A DNA stretch of 5,312 bases from NCBI GenBank assembly GCA_003222455.1, contig QHWF01000589.1, forward strand, positions 1 to 5,312. The letters run 5' to 3'. The notes beneath the pieces are model-generated. The model was not told the DNA's origin and did no database searches. It saw only the letters and a list, made by a program, of their open reading frames with translations. The first letter of the stretch is position 1, and each line of letters opens with the position of its first letter. Source of the DNA: Acidobacteriota bacterium (GTDB lineage: Bacteria; Acidobacteriota; Vicinamibacteria; Vicinamibacterales; CAVVIG01). Below are positions 4,645 through 5,312 of the stretch, one piece after another. The position numbers were made by a program, and so were the translations under genes.

Positions 4645-5312
4645 TTACAAATTGTCAGCCTCTCGCCTGACAATCTCGTCGAAGTTCCAGAGCAGCGACT
4701 CGCGCTCCGAATAAGGTCCCGGCTCGTAGACGCGCGACTGGATGCCGGCCTGGGACTGCTCGGAAATCCACCAGTCCTCCTTGTTCGTCGCGTCCCACAG
4801 CTCGATCGCATCGTCGGCCTGAAAATCCGTTCTGGCCATTTCGTCGGGGTGAAAGTGCCATTCGCAGACGACTTCGGTCCGGTTGTGCGCGCGCGGCCAG
4901 AGCGTGTGCGTCATCATGTAGTCCGGATGCAGGCTGAGGAGCAGGTTCGGATAGATGGAGTAGTACGCCACCTGCTGTCGCTGTGCGCCGTCCAGTCCCG
5001 GCAGATACGCGCGACGGCGGCGTCCGTCCGTGCTCACCGTCTCGACACGATCGCGAAATCCCATCGCGCCGCCGCAGTAGTCGGGCGTCGGCTCGACGTT
5101 GTCGGCGCCGAGATAATGATGAAGCCTGTTGAGCGCCGGGTGCAGGGTTGGGCAGTGAAGACACTCGTTGAAGTTCAGGATGATCAGCTTCCAGTTGGCC
5201 TTGACGTCGTACACGATGCGGCGAGCCAGCCGCAGATCGCCCATGCGATAGGCGGCGAAGCGCTCCGGCAGATCCCGAAGCTGGTCCTTCAGCGAAGTCA
5301 GCTGCGTCTTTC
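4645..5312 (-). CDS. Rieske non-heme iron oxygenase, alpha (catalytic) subunit, N-terminus cut by window edge
   Basis: An open frame from the right edge to TAA at 4647-4645 gives the last 221 residues of a ring-hydroxylating/demethylating oxygenase alpha subunit. NWKLIILNFNECLHCPTLHP (visible residues 39-58) is the mononuclear iron site, with its two His ligands H52 and H57 in the NxxECxHCPxxHP pattern. The third ligand is probably an Asp in LWDATNKEDWW. The Rieske [2Fe-2S] domain (CxH...CxxH), normally in the first 150-180 residues, lies beyond the edge. The sequence resembles the branch containing choline/glycine-betaine/carnitine monooxygenases (ending WDxTNxxDW...EQSQAGIQS), which oxidise N-methyl or trimethylammonium compounds using electrons from a separate reductase. 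The reductase is not in view. The substrate is an inference from the family and the nearby GcvT-like gene. Confidence 0.9.
   Translation of the reverse strand, partial: KTQLTSLKDQLRDLPERFAAYRMGDLRLARRIVYDVKANWKLIILNFNECLHCPTLHPALNRLHHYLGADNVEPTPDYCGGAMGFRDRVETVSTDGRRRRAYLPGLDGAQRQQVAYYSIYPNLLLSLHPDYMMTHTLWPRAHNRTEVVCEWHFHPDEMARTDFQADDAIELWDATNKEDWWISEQSQAGIQSRVYEPGPYSERESLLWNFDEIVRREADNL

Overview
The window is a GC-rich (roughly 60-65% by eye) piece of a bacterial chromosome. The gene families, the codon use and the repeat-filled gaps suggest a soil-type, Acidobacteriota-like organism, but that placement is an impression and not a proof. Two genes run off the ends: a PYROXD2-like FAD oxidoreductase at the left edge, with its C-terminus missing, and a Rieske oxygenase alpha subunit at the right edge, with its N-terminal Rieske domain missing.

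Layout from left to right. The oxidoreductase occupies 1-1425 on the minus strand. The gap 1426-1822 has no convincing gene. It holds a 197-bp MITE-like element (1478-1674) with 23-bp terminal inverted repeats and a 5-bp CTAAG target duplication, followed by a separate imperfect palindromic repeat (1724-1792). A class I SAM methyltransferase lies on the minus strand at 1823-2529. Its reading frame is interrupted by two adjacent in-frame TGA codons (2236-2241) and, about 50 codons later, by a single-base frame change. A 7-bp stem with a GGUCG loop sits 17 nt after the second TGA, the place expected for a bacterial SECIS element. The gene is therefore either a pseudogene or an unusual Sec-Sec selenoprotein with an indel, and this is the most interesting point in the window. 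The divergent gap 2530-2750 holds an attC-like inverted repeat, a GC-rich hairpin and a set of mutually exclusive stems. A GcvT/aminomethyltransferase-family gene follows (2751-3947, plus strand). After it comes a type II toxin-antitoxin pair (ribbon-helix-helix antitoxin 4069-4299, MazF/PemK toxin 4293-4643), preceded by three direct repeats with an 11-bp period that look like its operator. The toxin ends one base from the end of the convergent Rieske gene.

A Rieske oxygenase, a folate-dependent GcvT-like protein and an FAD oxidoreductase in one neighbourhood recall oxidative N- or O-demethylation of methylated compounds, in which the methyl carbon passes to tetrahydrofolate. The genes are not one operon, because their strands alternate, so this link is an inference. 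The toxin-antitoxin pair, the MITE and the attC-like palindrome show that the region has taken in mobile sequence.
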